A stretch of 64,000 nucleotides of DNA. It comes from CAXSBR01 sp964252015. GTDB lineage: Bacteria > Actinomycetota > Actinomycetes > Mycobacteriales > Jatrophihabitantaceae. Location of the stretch: positions 158,969 to 222,968 of the forward strand of contig CAXULW010000002.1 in the NCBI GenBank assembly GCA_964252015.1. The letters run 5' to 3'. The first letter of the stretch is position 1. Each line of letters opens with the position of its first letter. The notes beneath the pieces are model-generated. The model was not told the origin of the DNA. It was given only the letters and a program-made list of their open reading frames with translations, and did no database searches. Positions 16,266-25,082 of this stretch are shown here, one piece after another. Position numbers and translations under genes: made by a program.

Positions 16266-16787
16266 ATGGCCGGTTCCGTGGTGCCCGGATCAGACCTGGC
16301 CCGGCAGCTGGAGAGGACGTTTCGCCTGCTGGGCAAGCGGATCTACCGCACCAGCCCACGTCGAGCCCTCGACGGTGGGCCTGATCTGGACCACGCAGCG
16401 ATCTCACTCCTGGCGATCCTGGAGGATCAAGACGAGATGCGGCCGTCCGACATCGCCACCGCGCTGGAGATCGACCAGTCCACCGTCAGCCGACAGCTGC
16501 AACAGCTCGAGAAGCTCGGTCGCGTCGCACGACGGGCCGACCGCGGGGACGGCCGGGTATCGCATATCCGGCTCACCGAAGCCGGTCGCCAGAGCCTGGC
16601 CGCCGTCCGTGTCGCCCGGGCCGCGATGCTCGATGACGTTCTCGCCGGATGGCGCGAAGCCGACCGTCGCCAGCTCAACCTGCTGCTCGAACGACTGCAC
16701 CACGATCTCGCGGCGGTGCCGATCTCGGCGTCGCCGAATCGACCGGGGCCCCCGGCACCAACACCGAACGGAGAGAGTCGTCGATGA
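16266..16787 (+). CDS. MarR-family transcriptional regulator
   Basis: 173 residues. A winged helix-turn-helix is evident: DEMRPSDIATALEIDQSTVS, then RQLQQLEKLGRVARRADRGD with the wing tip RADRGDGR, and a C-terminal dimerisation helix. It heads a three-gene operon, overlapping the MFS gene by four bases (ATGA), and has a 7-bp palindrome over its own -35 region. The likely role is ligand-relieved repression of itself and the efflux pump. The C-terminal tail SPNRPGPPAPTPNGES is low complexity. Confidence 0.92.
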   Translation: MAGSVVPGSDLARQLERTFRLLGKRIYRTSPRRALDGGPDLDHAAISLLAILEDQDEMRPSDIATALEIDQSTVSRQLQQLEKLGRVARRADRGDGRVSHIRLTEAGRQSLAAVRVARAAMLDDVLAGWREADRRQLNLLLERLHHDLAAVPISASPNRPGPPAPTPNGESRR

Positions 16788-18397
16788 CTGCGCCGACCGT
16801 AGGGACTGCTGAGGAGGCCGGCCTTACCCATAAGCAGATCCTGGTCATCATGTCCGGACTGATGATGGGCATGTTCCTTGCCTCCCTGGACCAGACCATC
16901 GTGTCGACGGCGTTGCCGACCATCGTGGGCGACTTCCACCGCAGCGACCTGCTGTCCTGGGTCATCACGGCCTACCTGTTGGCCAGCACCGCGTCGACCC
17001 CGCTGTGGGGCAAGGCGGGTGATCTCTACGGACGCAAGCGCGTGTTCCAGTTGGCGATCGTGGTGTTCCTGGTGGGCAGCACGCTGTGCGGGGCCGCGCA
17101 GAACATGCTCGAGCTCATCGCGTTCCGCGGGCTGCAGGGCATCGGCGGTGGCGGCCTGATCTCGCTGGTCTTCGCGATCATCGGTGACGTGATCCCGCCG
17201 CGCGAGCGGGGTCGCTACCAGGGCTACTTCGGGGCGGTGTTCGGTGTCTCCAGCGTGGTGGGGCCGCTGGCCGGGGGCTTTGCCGTCGACAACCTGAGTT
17301 GGCGCTACATCTTCTACATCAACCTGCCACTCGGCATTGCCGCGCTCATCGTCACCAACCGGGTCCTGCGTCTGCCGAAGCGAACCCGACACGTCCAGAT
17401 CGACTGGTGGGGTGCGCTTCTGCTGGTCCTAGGCGTTTCGTCCATCCTGCTGGGCACGCAGTCCGGCGGCACCGATTACCCGTGGGGATCGTGGCAGATC
17501 ATCGGGCTGTTCGTGCTGGGCGTGGTGTTCCTCGTCGGCTTCGTGATCAGGGAACACGTCGGCCCAGAACCGATCCTGCCGCTGGGTCTGTTCAAGATGC
17601 AGATCTTCACCGTGTCGAACATCATCGCGTTCGTCAGCGGTGTCGCCATGTTCGGCGCGCTCGCCTTTCTGCCGCAGTACATGCAACTCGTGCACGGCGT
17701 CTCGGCCACCGCATCCGGCCTGCTGTTGCTGCCCCTGCTGATCGGCCTGCTGGTGATGAGCATCGGCTCGGGCCGATACATCTCGGCCACCGGAAATTAC
17801 CGGTGGTTCCCGCTCGTCGGCACCATCCTGGTCACCCTCGGGTTGTGGCTGCTGACCTTTGTCGGTGCGCACACGTCCCTGGCCATAGTGGGGTTGTACA
17901 TCCTCGTGTTCGGCGCCGGCTTGGGCTTGTTCATGCAGGTACTGACGTTGGTCGTTCAGAACGCCGTCCCGATGAGACAGATGGGCGTCGCCACCTCGTC
18001 CGTGACGTTCTTCCGATCGATGGGTGGAGCAATTGGAGCATCGGCACTCGGCGCGGTGCTCACCGCCCGCATCGCCTACGAGTTCCCGCATTACCTGCCG
18101 GCGGCAACACTGGCCAGCGGAGGCGACAAGGTGTCCCAGCTCGTGCAGAGCCCGGCCGCGTTGAACGCGTTGAAGCGCACCAACCCCGCCCTGCACGAAG
18201 GCATCATCCAGGCGTACTCGCACGCCATCGACCGGGTGTTCCTGATCGCCATGTTCGTCTCGGTCCTCAGCGTCATCGCCGCGCTGTTCATCAAACAAGT
18301 GCGACTGCGTGGCAGCAACGAACCCGCCGCTCCCCCGCCGGCCGAACCCGCCGTCGTCGGCGCCGCCACAGTCGTCGATACAGAGGGGACGCACTAA
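16784..18397 (+). CDS. MFS multidrug transporter, DHA2 (14-TM, EmrB/QacA) type
   Basis: 537 residues from ATG 16784 (GGAGAGAG upstream), not from an earlier frame extension. Fourteen hydrophobic segments are present; the first carries LASLDQTIVSTALPTIVGDF, the DHA2 signature around helix 1, and WVITAYLLASTASTPLWGKA with GDLYGRKR follows as motif A. It should export drugs by proton antiport. Overlaps with the MarR gene and, through TAATG, with the kinase-like gene show a single transcript. Regulation by the MarR protein is inferred from layout and operator. Confidence 0.93.
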   Translation: MTAPTVGTAEEAGLTHKQILVIMSGLMMGMFLASLDQTIVSTALPTIVGDFHRSDLLSWVITAYLLASTASTPLWGKAGDLYGRKRVFQLAIVVFLVGSTLCGAAQNMLELIAFRGLQGIGGGGLISLVFAIIGDVIPPRERGRYQGYFGAVFGVSSVVGPLAGGFAVDNLSWRYIFYINLPLGIAALIVTNRVLRLPKRTRHVQIDWWGALLLVLGVSSILLGTQSGGTDYPWGSWQIIGLFVLGVVFLVGFVIREHVGPEPILPLGLFKMQIFTVSNIIAFVSGVAMFGALAFLPQYMQLVHGVSATASGLLLLPLLIGLLVMSIGSGRYISATGNYRWFPLVGTILVTLGLWLLTFVGAHTSLAIVGLYILVFGAGLGLFMQVLTLVVQNAVPMRQMGVATSSVTFFRSMGGAIGASALGAVLTARIAYEFPHYLPAATLASGGDKVSQLVQSPAALNALKRTNPALHEGIIQAYSHAIDRVFLIAMFVSVLSVIAALFIKQVRLRGSNEPAAPPPAEPAVVGAATVVDTEGTH

Positions 18398-19050
18398 TGC
18401 CTGGTGTCACGATCACGGCTGACTACGGAGCCGGCGGGAGCTACGTCGCCCCCGCCGTGGCGAGAGTCCTCGGCCTGCCCATGCTCGATCGGGCCATCAG
18501 CACGGACGTGGCGGCCAAGCTGCATGTATCCGTACAGGAAGCCACCGGCGCTCAGCTCAAACGGTCTCTCGTTGGCCGGTTCTTCGACGTGCTGGCACCC
18601 CTGTCCGGCGGGGTGCTGGGCGCCGGCACCGATGCCGCGCCCCCCACGGACGACTTCCCACCCCACGACGACGCCGACATGTTCCGCGAGCAAGCCGAGG
18701 CAATCATGCGCCAGGCTCTGGTGTCGGGCGCAGTGATCCACGGCCGCGCCGGCGCCGCCGCCTTCCAAAACGAACCGGGCGTGCTGCACGTCCGTCTCAT
18801 CGGCAGGCTCGAGGCTCGGATCGCCCAGGGCGCCAAACTCGAACGCGTCTCACTCGATGAGGCTCGGCGGGCCCAGCCGCAGGTGGACCGGGCCCGCGCC
18901 CACTACGTCCGGAGGCTGTACAACGTCCGCATCGACGATCCCGCCCTGTACGACCTTCAGATCGATAGCACCCAGATACCCCTGGATACGTGCGTGGATC
19001 TTATCGTGGCGGCGTACCGATCAGTTCGCGTCAGCCGCACCCCCGGATAG
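18397..19050 (+). CDS. Cytidylate-kinase-like family protein
   Basis: 217 residues; the ATG overlaps the stop of the MFS gene (TAATG). The start TITADYGAGGSYVAPAVA replaces the usual P-loop of cytidylate kinase with the GAGG-type loop seen in the cytidylate-kinase-like (Cmk2, PF13189-type) family, and LDRAISTDVA with HGRAGAAAF fit the same family. The C-terminal helix RARAHYVRRLYNVRIDDPAL is well conserved. A nucleotide- or small-molecule kinase is possible but the real substrate is unknown; such proteins often accompany transporters. Part of its 3-prime end is copied at 24.03 kb (see pseudogene entry). Confidence 0.78.
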   Translation: MPGVTITADYGAGGSYVAPAVARVLGLPMLDRAISTDVAAKLHVSVQEATGAQLKRSLVGRFFDVLAPLSGGVLGAGTDAAPPTDDFPPHDDADMFREQAEAIMRQALVSGAVIHGRAGAAAFQNEPGVLHVRLIGRLEARIAQGAKLERVSLDEARRAQPQVDRARAHYVRRLYNVRIDDPALYDLQIDSTQIPLDTCVDLIVAAYRSVRVSRTPG

Positions 19051-19196
19051 CTCAAGATCATCCGAGCGTCGCACAGCCTCTACTTACGTTAATGTTGTCG
19101 GAGCACTCCACGGGGAGTTGAACGCGATGGCATCGGCGGCCGGCCGGATGCCCGTATTTAGGGATCTCATTCGTGTCTGCCCCCGGGTACCGTGCC

Positions 19197-22100
19197 ATGT
19201 CTCGCCTCGTCGCCCTTCCCGCAGTAGCGGTGCTCGTGGCCGGTGGGTCGATGTTCCTGTCTACGGCGGCGAGCGCGGCCCCCACGTCGCCGTGCACGAA
19301 CAGGTCCATACCAGCGCTGCAGAGCACCGTGACCTGTGGCACCCCGGGCAGCTACATCCTCTTCCCCCCGACCGGAACGACCTCGGTCAGCCTCGACGCG
19401 ATCGGTGCCGGCGGCGGTGCGGGATATCCCGCCCGCGCCCACATCGGCGGTAACGGCGCGGAGGTGACGGGCACAGCTACGCTCCCGCCCCAGACTTACG
19501 CCCTCTACGTCATCGTGGGTGCCGCCGGCACCGGTGACAATCACGGCACCGGCACCGGTGGCAAAGCCTCGGCCGTGATAGCTCTGGACGGCGACTTTGA
19601 CGTGCTGGGCAAGCTCAACGTCGCCGGCGGCGGGGGCAGCGGCGCTTACAACGGCGACGGCGGGAACGCCGGTTCGCCCGGGACAAGTGACAACGCCCAG
19701 GCCGTGTCGGGACCAGGGGCGTCCGGCACTGGCCCGACCGGAGGCGCCGGCGGCACGGGGAACTACGCCGCCGGAACTGCAGGTGGCAGCGACACCGGCG
19801 GGAGCACGGTGGCCGCGGGCGGCAACGGCGGTGCGGTGCCGGGTGGTGCGACCGGTGGTGGCGGCGGCGGCGGTTACGGCGGCGGCGGCGGCGGCGGTGC
19901 CAGCAGGGGCAGCATCCTCAGCAGCAACGTGGCCGGCGGCGGCGGCGGATCGTCATTCGCGTCATCTCGGTTGACCTCAGCCACGGTCACCGTTGCGTCC
20001 GGGACCGGCGGGATCCAGCTACCAGGTCTGGTGGCCGGCGACGGCAGCCCCGGACGGGTCACGCTGACCTTCAACGGGGTGGCCGTGCCGGGAGCCCCGA
20101 CATCCGTGTCAGCTACGCCAGGTGACCACCAGGCGTCGGTGTCGTTCACGGCGCCAGCCAGTAACGGCGGGTCGGCGATCACCGGTTACACGGTGACGTC
20201 GAGTCCGGGTGGGTCGACCCAATCCTGCGCAACCAGTCCGTGTGTGATCACGGGTTTGACCAACGGCACCGCCTATACCTTCACGGTGCATGCGACCAAC
20301 GTGAACGGGAACTCAGTGGAGTCCGCTGCGAGCACCGCGGTCACTCCGGCGGCGCGCCCGGGTGCGCCAACCGCAGTCGTGGCGACACTTGGCGACCATC
20401 AAGCGTCGGTCGCGTTCACGGCGCCCGCCAGTAACGGCGGGTCCGCAATCACCTCCTATACGGTCACGTCCGCGCCGGGTGGCGTCACCGCGACCTGTGT
20501 GGGCAGCCCGTGTGTGGTCACCGGTCTGACCAACGGCACCGCCTACACATTCACCGTGCACGCCACCAACGCCATCGGTGCTTCCGTCGAGTCGGCCCCC
20601 TCGACCGCCGTGACCCCGGCCGGGGTGCCGGCGGCGCCGACCGCGGTGTCCGCCGATCCCGGTGACCACCAGGCTTCGGTGTCGTTCACGGCACCGGCCA
20701 ACAACGGGCGCCCGATCACCAGCTATACCGTGACCTCCGCCCCCGGTGGTGCCACCACTTCGTGTGCGTCTTCGCCGTGCGTCGTGACCGGGCTGACCAA
20801 CGGGACCGCTTACACATTCACCGTGCACGCCACCAACGCCATCGGTAATTCCGTCGAGTCGACCCCTTCCATTGCCGTCACCCCTGCGGTCGCGCCGGGT
20901 GCGCCCACCGGGGTCTCGGCCACGTTGGGTGACCACCAGGCCTCGGTGTCGTTCACGGCACCAGCCAGCAACGGCGGCTCGCCGATCACCTCGTACACGG
21001 TCACCTCCGCCCCAGGCGACATCTTCGTGTCCTGCACCGTGTCACCGTGCCTCGTCACCGGGCTGACCAACGGCACCGCGTACACGTTCACCGTGCACGC
21101 GACCAACGGGGTGGGCGACTCGGTCGAGTCGACCCCGTCCGCGGCGGTGACCCCCGCCGGAGTACCGGCGGCGCCGAGCGCGGTCACGCTGACCCCGGGC
21201 GACCAAAAGATCACCGTGTCCTTCCCCGCCCCGGATGATCAGGGCGCGCCGATCACCTCCTACCAGGTGTCCACCGACGGCGGCCTGACCTATACCACCG
21301 TGACGACCACCGTGGACAACGGCCTCACTTCGGCCACGGTCACCGGCCTGAGCAACGGCACCGCGTACTCGGTCCGGGTGCGCGCCCTCAACGCCCAGGG
21401 CGCGGGCTCCGCTTCCGCCGCACAGTCCGCCACGCCGGTGACCACGCCGGGCGCGCCCACCGCAGTCTCCGCGACGTTGGGTGATGGGCAGGCGTCGGTG
21501 TCGTTCACCGCGCCAGCCAGTGACGGCGGGTCCCCGATAACTTCGTACACGGTCACGTCCGCGCCGGGCGGGGTGAGCGCGACCTGCCCGAGTAGTCCGT
21601 CTGTGGTCAGCGGTTTGTCCAACGGCACCAGCTACACGTTCACCGTGCACGCCACGACCGACGTCGGTGACTCGGTCGAGTCGAGCCCGTCGTCGGCGGT
21701 GACGCCAGCTGGAATCCCATCAGCGCCGTCCTCGGTGACGATCACCCCGGGTGACGGTCAGCTCACGCTGTCCTTCCCGGCCCCGGATGACCAGGGCGCT
21801 CCGATCACCTCTTACCAGGTGTCTACGGATGGCGGTGACACCTTTACCGACGTGGCCACGACCGTCGTCAACGGCTTGATCACGGCCACGGTCACCGGCC
21901 TGACCAACGGCAATGCGTATGCAGTGCAGGTCCGGGCCGTCAACGCTCAGGGCCCGGGTTCCCCCTCGGGTGCGCAGTCGGTCACGCCGGTAACCACCCC
22001 GGGCGTACCGACCGAGGTCAGCGCCGTCCGCGGTGACCACTCGGCCCAGGTCAGTTTCACTCCCCCGGCCTCTGATGGCGGGTCCGCGATCACGTCCTAC

Positions 22101-23840
22101 ACGGTCACCGCCAGCCCGGGTGGGGTCACTGCCACCTGCACCGAATCACCATGCCTGGTCGAGGGTCTGAACAACGGCACCGTCTACACGTTCACGGTCC
22201 ACGCCACCAGTGCTGTCGGTGACTCGGCCGAATCGGCCGCCTCCAACGAGGTCACCCCGGCAACCGTGCCGGATATCCCCACCGAGGTCACCGCCTCCCC
22301 CGGCGACTCGGCGGTGACGGTGTCGTTCACCGCGCCGGCCGACGGCGGGTCTGCGATCACTGCTTATGAGTACAGCCTCGACGGCGGCGCGACCTGGACG
22401 GCCCTGAGCACCACCGGTTCGGTTACCGGGACGATCGCGGGCCTGACCAACGGCACGGCGTACTCGGTGCAGGTGCGCGCGGTCAACACCACCGGTGCCG
22501 GCCCGGCTACCACTCCGGTGTCCGTGACTCCCGCGACCAGCCCCGACGCTCCCACCGCCGTCACCGCCACCGCGGGACCGGGCCGGGCCAGTGTGTCGTT
22601 CACCGCGCCCACCAACAATGGCGGCGCACCGATCACCTCTTACACCGTCACCTCCGCCCCCGGCGATATCACCGCCACCTGCACCGAATCACCGTGCCTG
22701 ATCACGGGGCTCACCAACGGCACCGCCTATACCTTCACCGTGCACGCCACGAACACCGCCGGTGATTCGGTCGAATCAAGCTCAAGCGCCGCGGTGACCC
22801 CGATCGCCCCACCCAGCGCACCCCGCCCCGCTGCGAGTGCGACCACCACCACCGTCACCCTCACCTTCCCGGCACCGGCGTCCGGCGGGGAACCCATCAC
22901 CGGCTACCAGTACTCCCTCGACGGGGGCGCGACCTGGCTCACCCTGGACACCACCCCCGGGACCGGAACCAACCTCACCGCCACGATCACCGGCCTGGAC
23001 CCGGGTACCGACTACTCCATCCTCGTCCGGGCCGTCAGCGCCGCCGGTAACGGTGTCGCATCCGACCCCATCGCCGTCTCCACCCGCCCGCTCACCCCGC
23101 CCGCACCCACCGCCACCCCCGGCACCGCCTCAGTCCGGGTGCAGTGGACTCAGACGGGCGGCGCCTCCGTGACCGGGTACACCGTCACCGCGCACCCCGG
23201 CCCGGCCACCTGCACCACCGACGCACCCACGACCACGTCCTGCGTCATCGGCGCCACCGCCGGCGTGGCTTACACGTACACCGTCGTCGCCCACACCGGT
23301 ACCGCCGACTCGGCGGCGTCGCCGGCATCACCGTCGGTCACGGCGGCCGCACCGGTCGTGCCCGTCACGGCACCCACCACCGCGCCCGCCACCCTGACCA
23401 CCACTACCGGTACGCCGAAAACCGTCACCCCCGGCCAGCACCTCACCGTGACCGGGAGCGGTTTCCTGTCCTACTCCAGCGTCACCGTCATCCTCTACAG
23501 CGACCCGACCGTGCTCGGTGAGACGGTCACCAACCCCGACGGTGATATGCGCTCGGCGATCACCATCCCCACCACCCTGACCGCCGGCACCCACGACATC
23601 GTCGCTTCCGGCGTCGACGCAACCGGTACGGTCCGCTTCATCCGGCTGGAGTTCACGCTCACCGCGACCAGTCCGTCCAGCACTCCGCCGAGCACCACGA
23701 CCAGTAACGGCAACACCGGCACCGGCACATTGCCAAATACCGGCTCACCTATCCGGCAACTCACCACCTGGGCCGTTCTGCTCATTGCGGTCGGAACCTT
23801 CCTACTCACGCGCAGCCGCCGCACCCGACCCCGCCACTGA
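19197..23840 (+). CDS. Giant LPXTG surface protein: Gly-rich head, 12 FN3 repeats, sorting signal
   Basis: 1547 residues from ATG 19197; GTG 19173 is an alternative eight codons earlier. A signal peptide (LVALPAVAVLVAGGSMFLST, cleavage near ASA) is followed by a glycine-rich domain of about 250 residues containing long Gly runs. Residues about 298-1390 hold twelve fibronectin-III-type repeats. A beta-domain (PGQHLTVTGSGFLSYSSVTV) and a Ser/Thr/Pro stalk come next. LPNTG at 23730-23744 precedes a hydrophobic segment (LTTWAVLLIAVGTFLL) and the tail RSRRTRPRH, a complete sortase sorting signal. The protein should be wall-anchored and serve adhesion or surface architecture. A hairpin follows its stop. 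Confidence 0.93.
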   Translation: MSRLVALPAVAVLVAGGSMFLSTAASAAPTSPCTNRSIPALQSTVTCGTPGSYILFPPTGTTSVSLDAIGAGGGAGYPARAHIGGNGAEVTGTATLPPQTYALYVIVGAAGTGDNHGTGTGGKASAVIALDGDFDVLGKLNVAGGGGSGAYNGDGGNAGSPGTSDNAQAVSGPGASGTGPTGGAGGTGNYAAGTAGGSDTGGSTVAAGGNGGAVPGGATGGGGGGGYGGGGGGGASRGSILSSNVAGGGGGSSFASSRLTSATVTVASGTGGIQLPGLVAGDGSPGRVTLTFNGVAVPGAPTSVSATPGDHQASVSFTAPASNGGSAITGYTVTSSPGGSTQSCATSPCVITGLTNGTAYTFTVHATNVNGNSVESAASTAVTPAARPGAPTAVVATLGDHQASVAFTAPASNGGSAITSYTVTSAPGGVTATCVGSPCVVTGLTNGTAYTFTVHATNAIGASVESAPSTAVTPAGVPAAPTAVSADPGDHQASVSFTAPANNGRPITSYTVTSAPGGATTSCASSPCVVTGLTNGTAYTFTVHATNAIGNSVESTPSIAVTPAVAPGAPTGVSATLGDHQASVSFTAPASNGGSPITSYTVTSAPGDIFVSCTVSPCLVTGLTNGTAYTFTVHATNGVGDSVESTPSAAVTPAGVPAAPSAVTLTPGDQKITVSFPAPDDQGAPITSYQVSTDGGLTYTTVTTTVDNGLTSATVTGLSNGTAYSVRVRALNAQGAGSASAAQSATPVTTPGAPTAVSATLGDGQASVSFTAPASDGGSPITSYTVTSAPGGVSATCPSSPSVVSGLSNGTSYTFTVHATTDVGDSVESSPSSAVTPAGIPSAPSSVTITPGDGQLTLSFPAPDDQGAPITSYQVSTDGGDTFTDVATTVVNGLITATVTGLTNGNAYAVQVRAVNAQGPGSPSGAQSVTPVTTPGVPTEVSAVRGDHSAQVSFTPPASDGGSAITSYTVTASPGGVTATCTESPCLVEGLNNGTVYTFTVHATSAVGDSAESAASNEVTPATVPDIPTEVTASPGDSAVTVSFTAPADGGSAITAYEYSLDGGATWTALSTTGSVTGTIAGLTNGTAYSVQVRAVNTTGAGPATTPVSVTPATSPDAPTAVTATAGPGRASVSFTAPTNNGGAPITSYTVTSAPGDITATCTESPCLITGLTNGTAYTFTVHATNTAGDSVESSSSAAVTPIAPPSAPRPAASATTTTVTLTFPAPASGGEPITGYQYSLDGGATWLTLDTTPGTGTNLTATITGLDPGTDYSILVRAVSAAGNGVASDPIAVSTRPLTPPAPTATPGTASVRVQWTQTGGASVTGYTVTAHPGPATCTTDAPTTTSCVIGATAGVAYTYTVVAHTGTADSAASPASPSVTAAAPVVPVTAPTTAPATLTTTTGTPKTVTPGQHLTVTGSGFLSYSSVTVILYSDPTVLGETVTNPDGDMRSAITIPTTLTAGTHDIVASGVDATGTVRFIRLEFTLTATSPSSTPPSTTTSNGNTGTGTLPNTGSPIRQLTTWAVLLIAVGTFLLTRSRRTRPRH
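20088..23365 (+). repeat. Twelve FN3-coding repeats of about 270 bases, two alternating types
   Basis: Type A repeats carry TSYTVTSAPGG followed by a pair of cysteines (SCxxSPCxxTGL) and end AYTFTVHATN. Type B repeats carry YQVSTDGG or YEYSLDGG, have no cysteines, and end AYSVQVRAVN. The order is A A A A B A B A B A B and a diverged twelfth unit. Repeat 6 (about 21450-21720) reads TCPSSPSVVSGL and has lost the second cysteine. Confidence 0.85.
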
Positions 23841-23895
23841 CCGTGGGTGCTGGGGGTCGAGGAGCGAGATCCTCGCGACACCGACCATCCCACGG
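23841..23895 (+). terminator. Nested hairpin after the LPXTG gene
   Basis: CCGTGGG at 23841-23847 pairs with CCCACGG at 23889-23895, and CGAGGA at 23858-23863 pairs with TCCTCG at 23870-23875 inside it. It begins at the base after the stop codon, so it is the likely terminator of the surface-protein gene. Confidence 0.55.
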
Positions 23896-23920
23896 GTGCG
23901 GAGCAGGCGGGCGAGAACGA

Positions 23921-24028
23921 GCGGAGCCGCGCGTCACCGAGTTGACCCAGTCGATTCGCCTCGCGACGACAATGACCGCGGGTCAGTTTGGCCATCTGGA
24001 TGGGCGGAGTGGCCCGCGAGATCAACCC
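23921..24028 (+). pseudogene. Fragment copied from the 5-prime end of the patatin-like gene
   Basis: These bases match 25101-25208 closely, from the codons for EPRVTELTQSIRLATTMT to VARKIN. Differences are scattered substitutions plus the loss of two bases (ACCGCGGGTCAG against ACCGGCGGGGTCAG), which breaks the frame. It stops abruptly and is followed directly by a fragment of the cytidylate-kinase-like gene. It has no start codon of its own and should be non-functional. Confidence 0.85.
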
Positions 24029-24029
24029 G

Positions 24030-24140
24030 GCCCAGCCGCAGGTGGACCGGGCCCGCGCCCACTACGTCCGGAGCCTGTACAACGTCCGCATGGCCGCGTA
24101 CCGATCACCTAGAACCGGCCACGCCCGAGGGTAGCTCGGA
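24030..24140 (+). pseudogene. Fragment copied from the 3-prime end of the cytidylate-kinase-like gene
   Basis: Bases 24030-24091 match 18871-18932 with a single mismatch, covering the codons around QPQVDRARAHYVR. After an internal gap of 74 bases the match resumes weakly with the codons for AAYRS and the region around the original stop (19007 onward). The near identity shows a recent copy; the fragment has no start and cannot make the enzyme. Confidence 0.8.
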
Positions 24141-24189
24141 GCACGGTCTACCGCGGTCGACCGTTATGACCGACGTAACCGCGTTGACC

Positions 24190-24822
24190 GGTCACTAGGG
24201 GTCGGGTAGGCGCCAAGGATCCGGTTGCTCTTCGATGGTGGTAGGGGTAGAAGTCGTTCGAGGTGGTGGGTCGTGTTCCGGCGGGTGGTCGGGTCCAATC
24301 GACCCAGGCTGGTGGGGTCCCGGTGGGGTCCACGACGGGACGCCATCCTTCATGTGACAAGACCATCGAGACCGCTCGAACTCGCGGTGGTGCTAACCGC
24401 AGACGAGGGTGAGATTGTCGATGTCGGTGCGGCCACCGTCGGCCCAGGCGCGGACGTCCCGCCCGCGTCGTTGACGACCATGGGGATGATGTCGGCCTCA
24501 CCCGCGTGGTTGAGCGTAGCGACGCTGCTCCGGCGTACGTGGGTCACGCACACCACCGTCGTCGGGGGGCGGGGTTTGGCCAGGCAGTCGAACAGGGTCT
24601 GCCACTTTGCCGCGCCGAACCCGACCCGCGGGCCCAGGTTCTCCGCCGCCTTGACCCGCGCTCTTGCCTCACCCGGGGTGATCCGCAACGCGTCGACCAG
24701 AGTGTCGCCGAGCTCCGGGCGCCCAGGGAACCGGCGACGTCACGGCGGTCCAGCTCCGCGATCAACGCATGGTCGAACACGGGCAGCCGGCGCAGCTGGG
24801 TCTCCACGGCCTAGGCCAGTGG
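24190..24822 (-). pseudogene. Degenerate DUF222/HNH endonuclease (13E12-repeat family)
   Basis: Pieces of this family appear in different frames on the minus strand. ETQLRRLPVFDHALIAELDR begins near 24804. RITPGEARARVKAAENLGPR, the DUF222 hallmark, follows near 24685 in another frame. A C-terminal part with SHEGWRPVVDPTGTPPAWVD and TSNDFYPYHH near 24330-24210, resembling the end of the HNH module, lies in a third. The central part is shortened and at least two frameshifts are needed, so no product is expected. These genes are multicopy and mobile-like in actinobacteria, which makes them plausible recombination sites. Confidence 0.75.
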
Positions 24823-24846
24823 GCAGGTCCGCTCAGGCAGGGAGAG

Positions 24847-24893
24847 GTCAGCGATGTCCTGAGACATACCTGTCAGCGATGTCGCGAGACATC
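24847..24893. repeat. Two 21-base direct repeats, each a near-palindrome
   Basis: GTCAGCGATGTC-nn-GAGACAT occurs at 24847-24867 (nn = CT) and 24872-24892 (nn = GC), 25 bases apart. The second unit contains the perfect inverted repeat GATGTC gcga GACATC. GATGTC/GACATC pairs of this kind are, as far as I recall, common around ends of IS481-like elements; no transposase is present here. Confidence 0.5.
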
Positions 24894-25082
24894 AAAGACC
24901 CAACCAACCGACGACCAAAAGCAAAAAACGAAACGACCACACCACCCATCGTCGGCGCGCCCTGTGACTCTGCAATTTTCAAGGCCACGCATTAAGGCCA
25001 ACCTGATTCATCCGCCCCAACGTATTTACGCCACGTCGGCGCGGGTGGACGATGTCGCAGTCGACTAAGTCTGGGGGGAACA

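Noticed and set aside
20088..23365. Regular repeats that could look like a CRISPR or satellite array
   Set aside because: Period is about 270 bases, in frame, and encodes FN3 domains; no short spacers.
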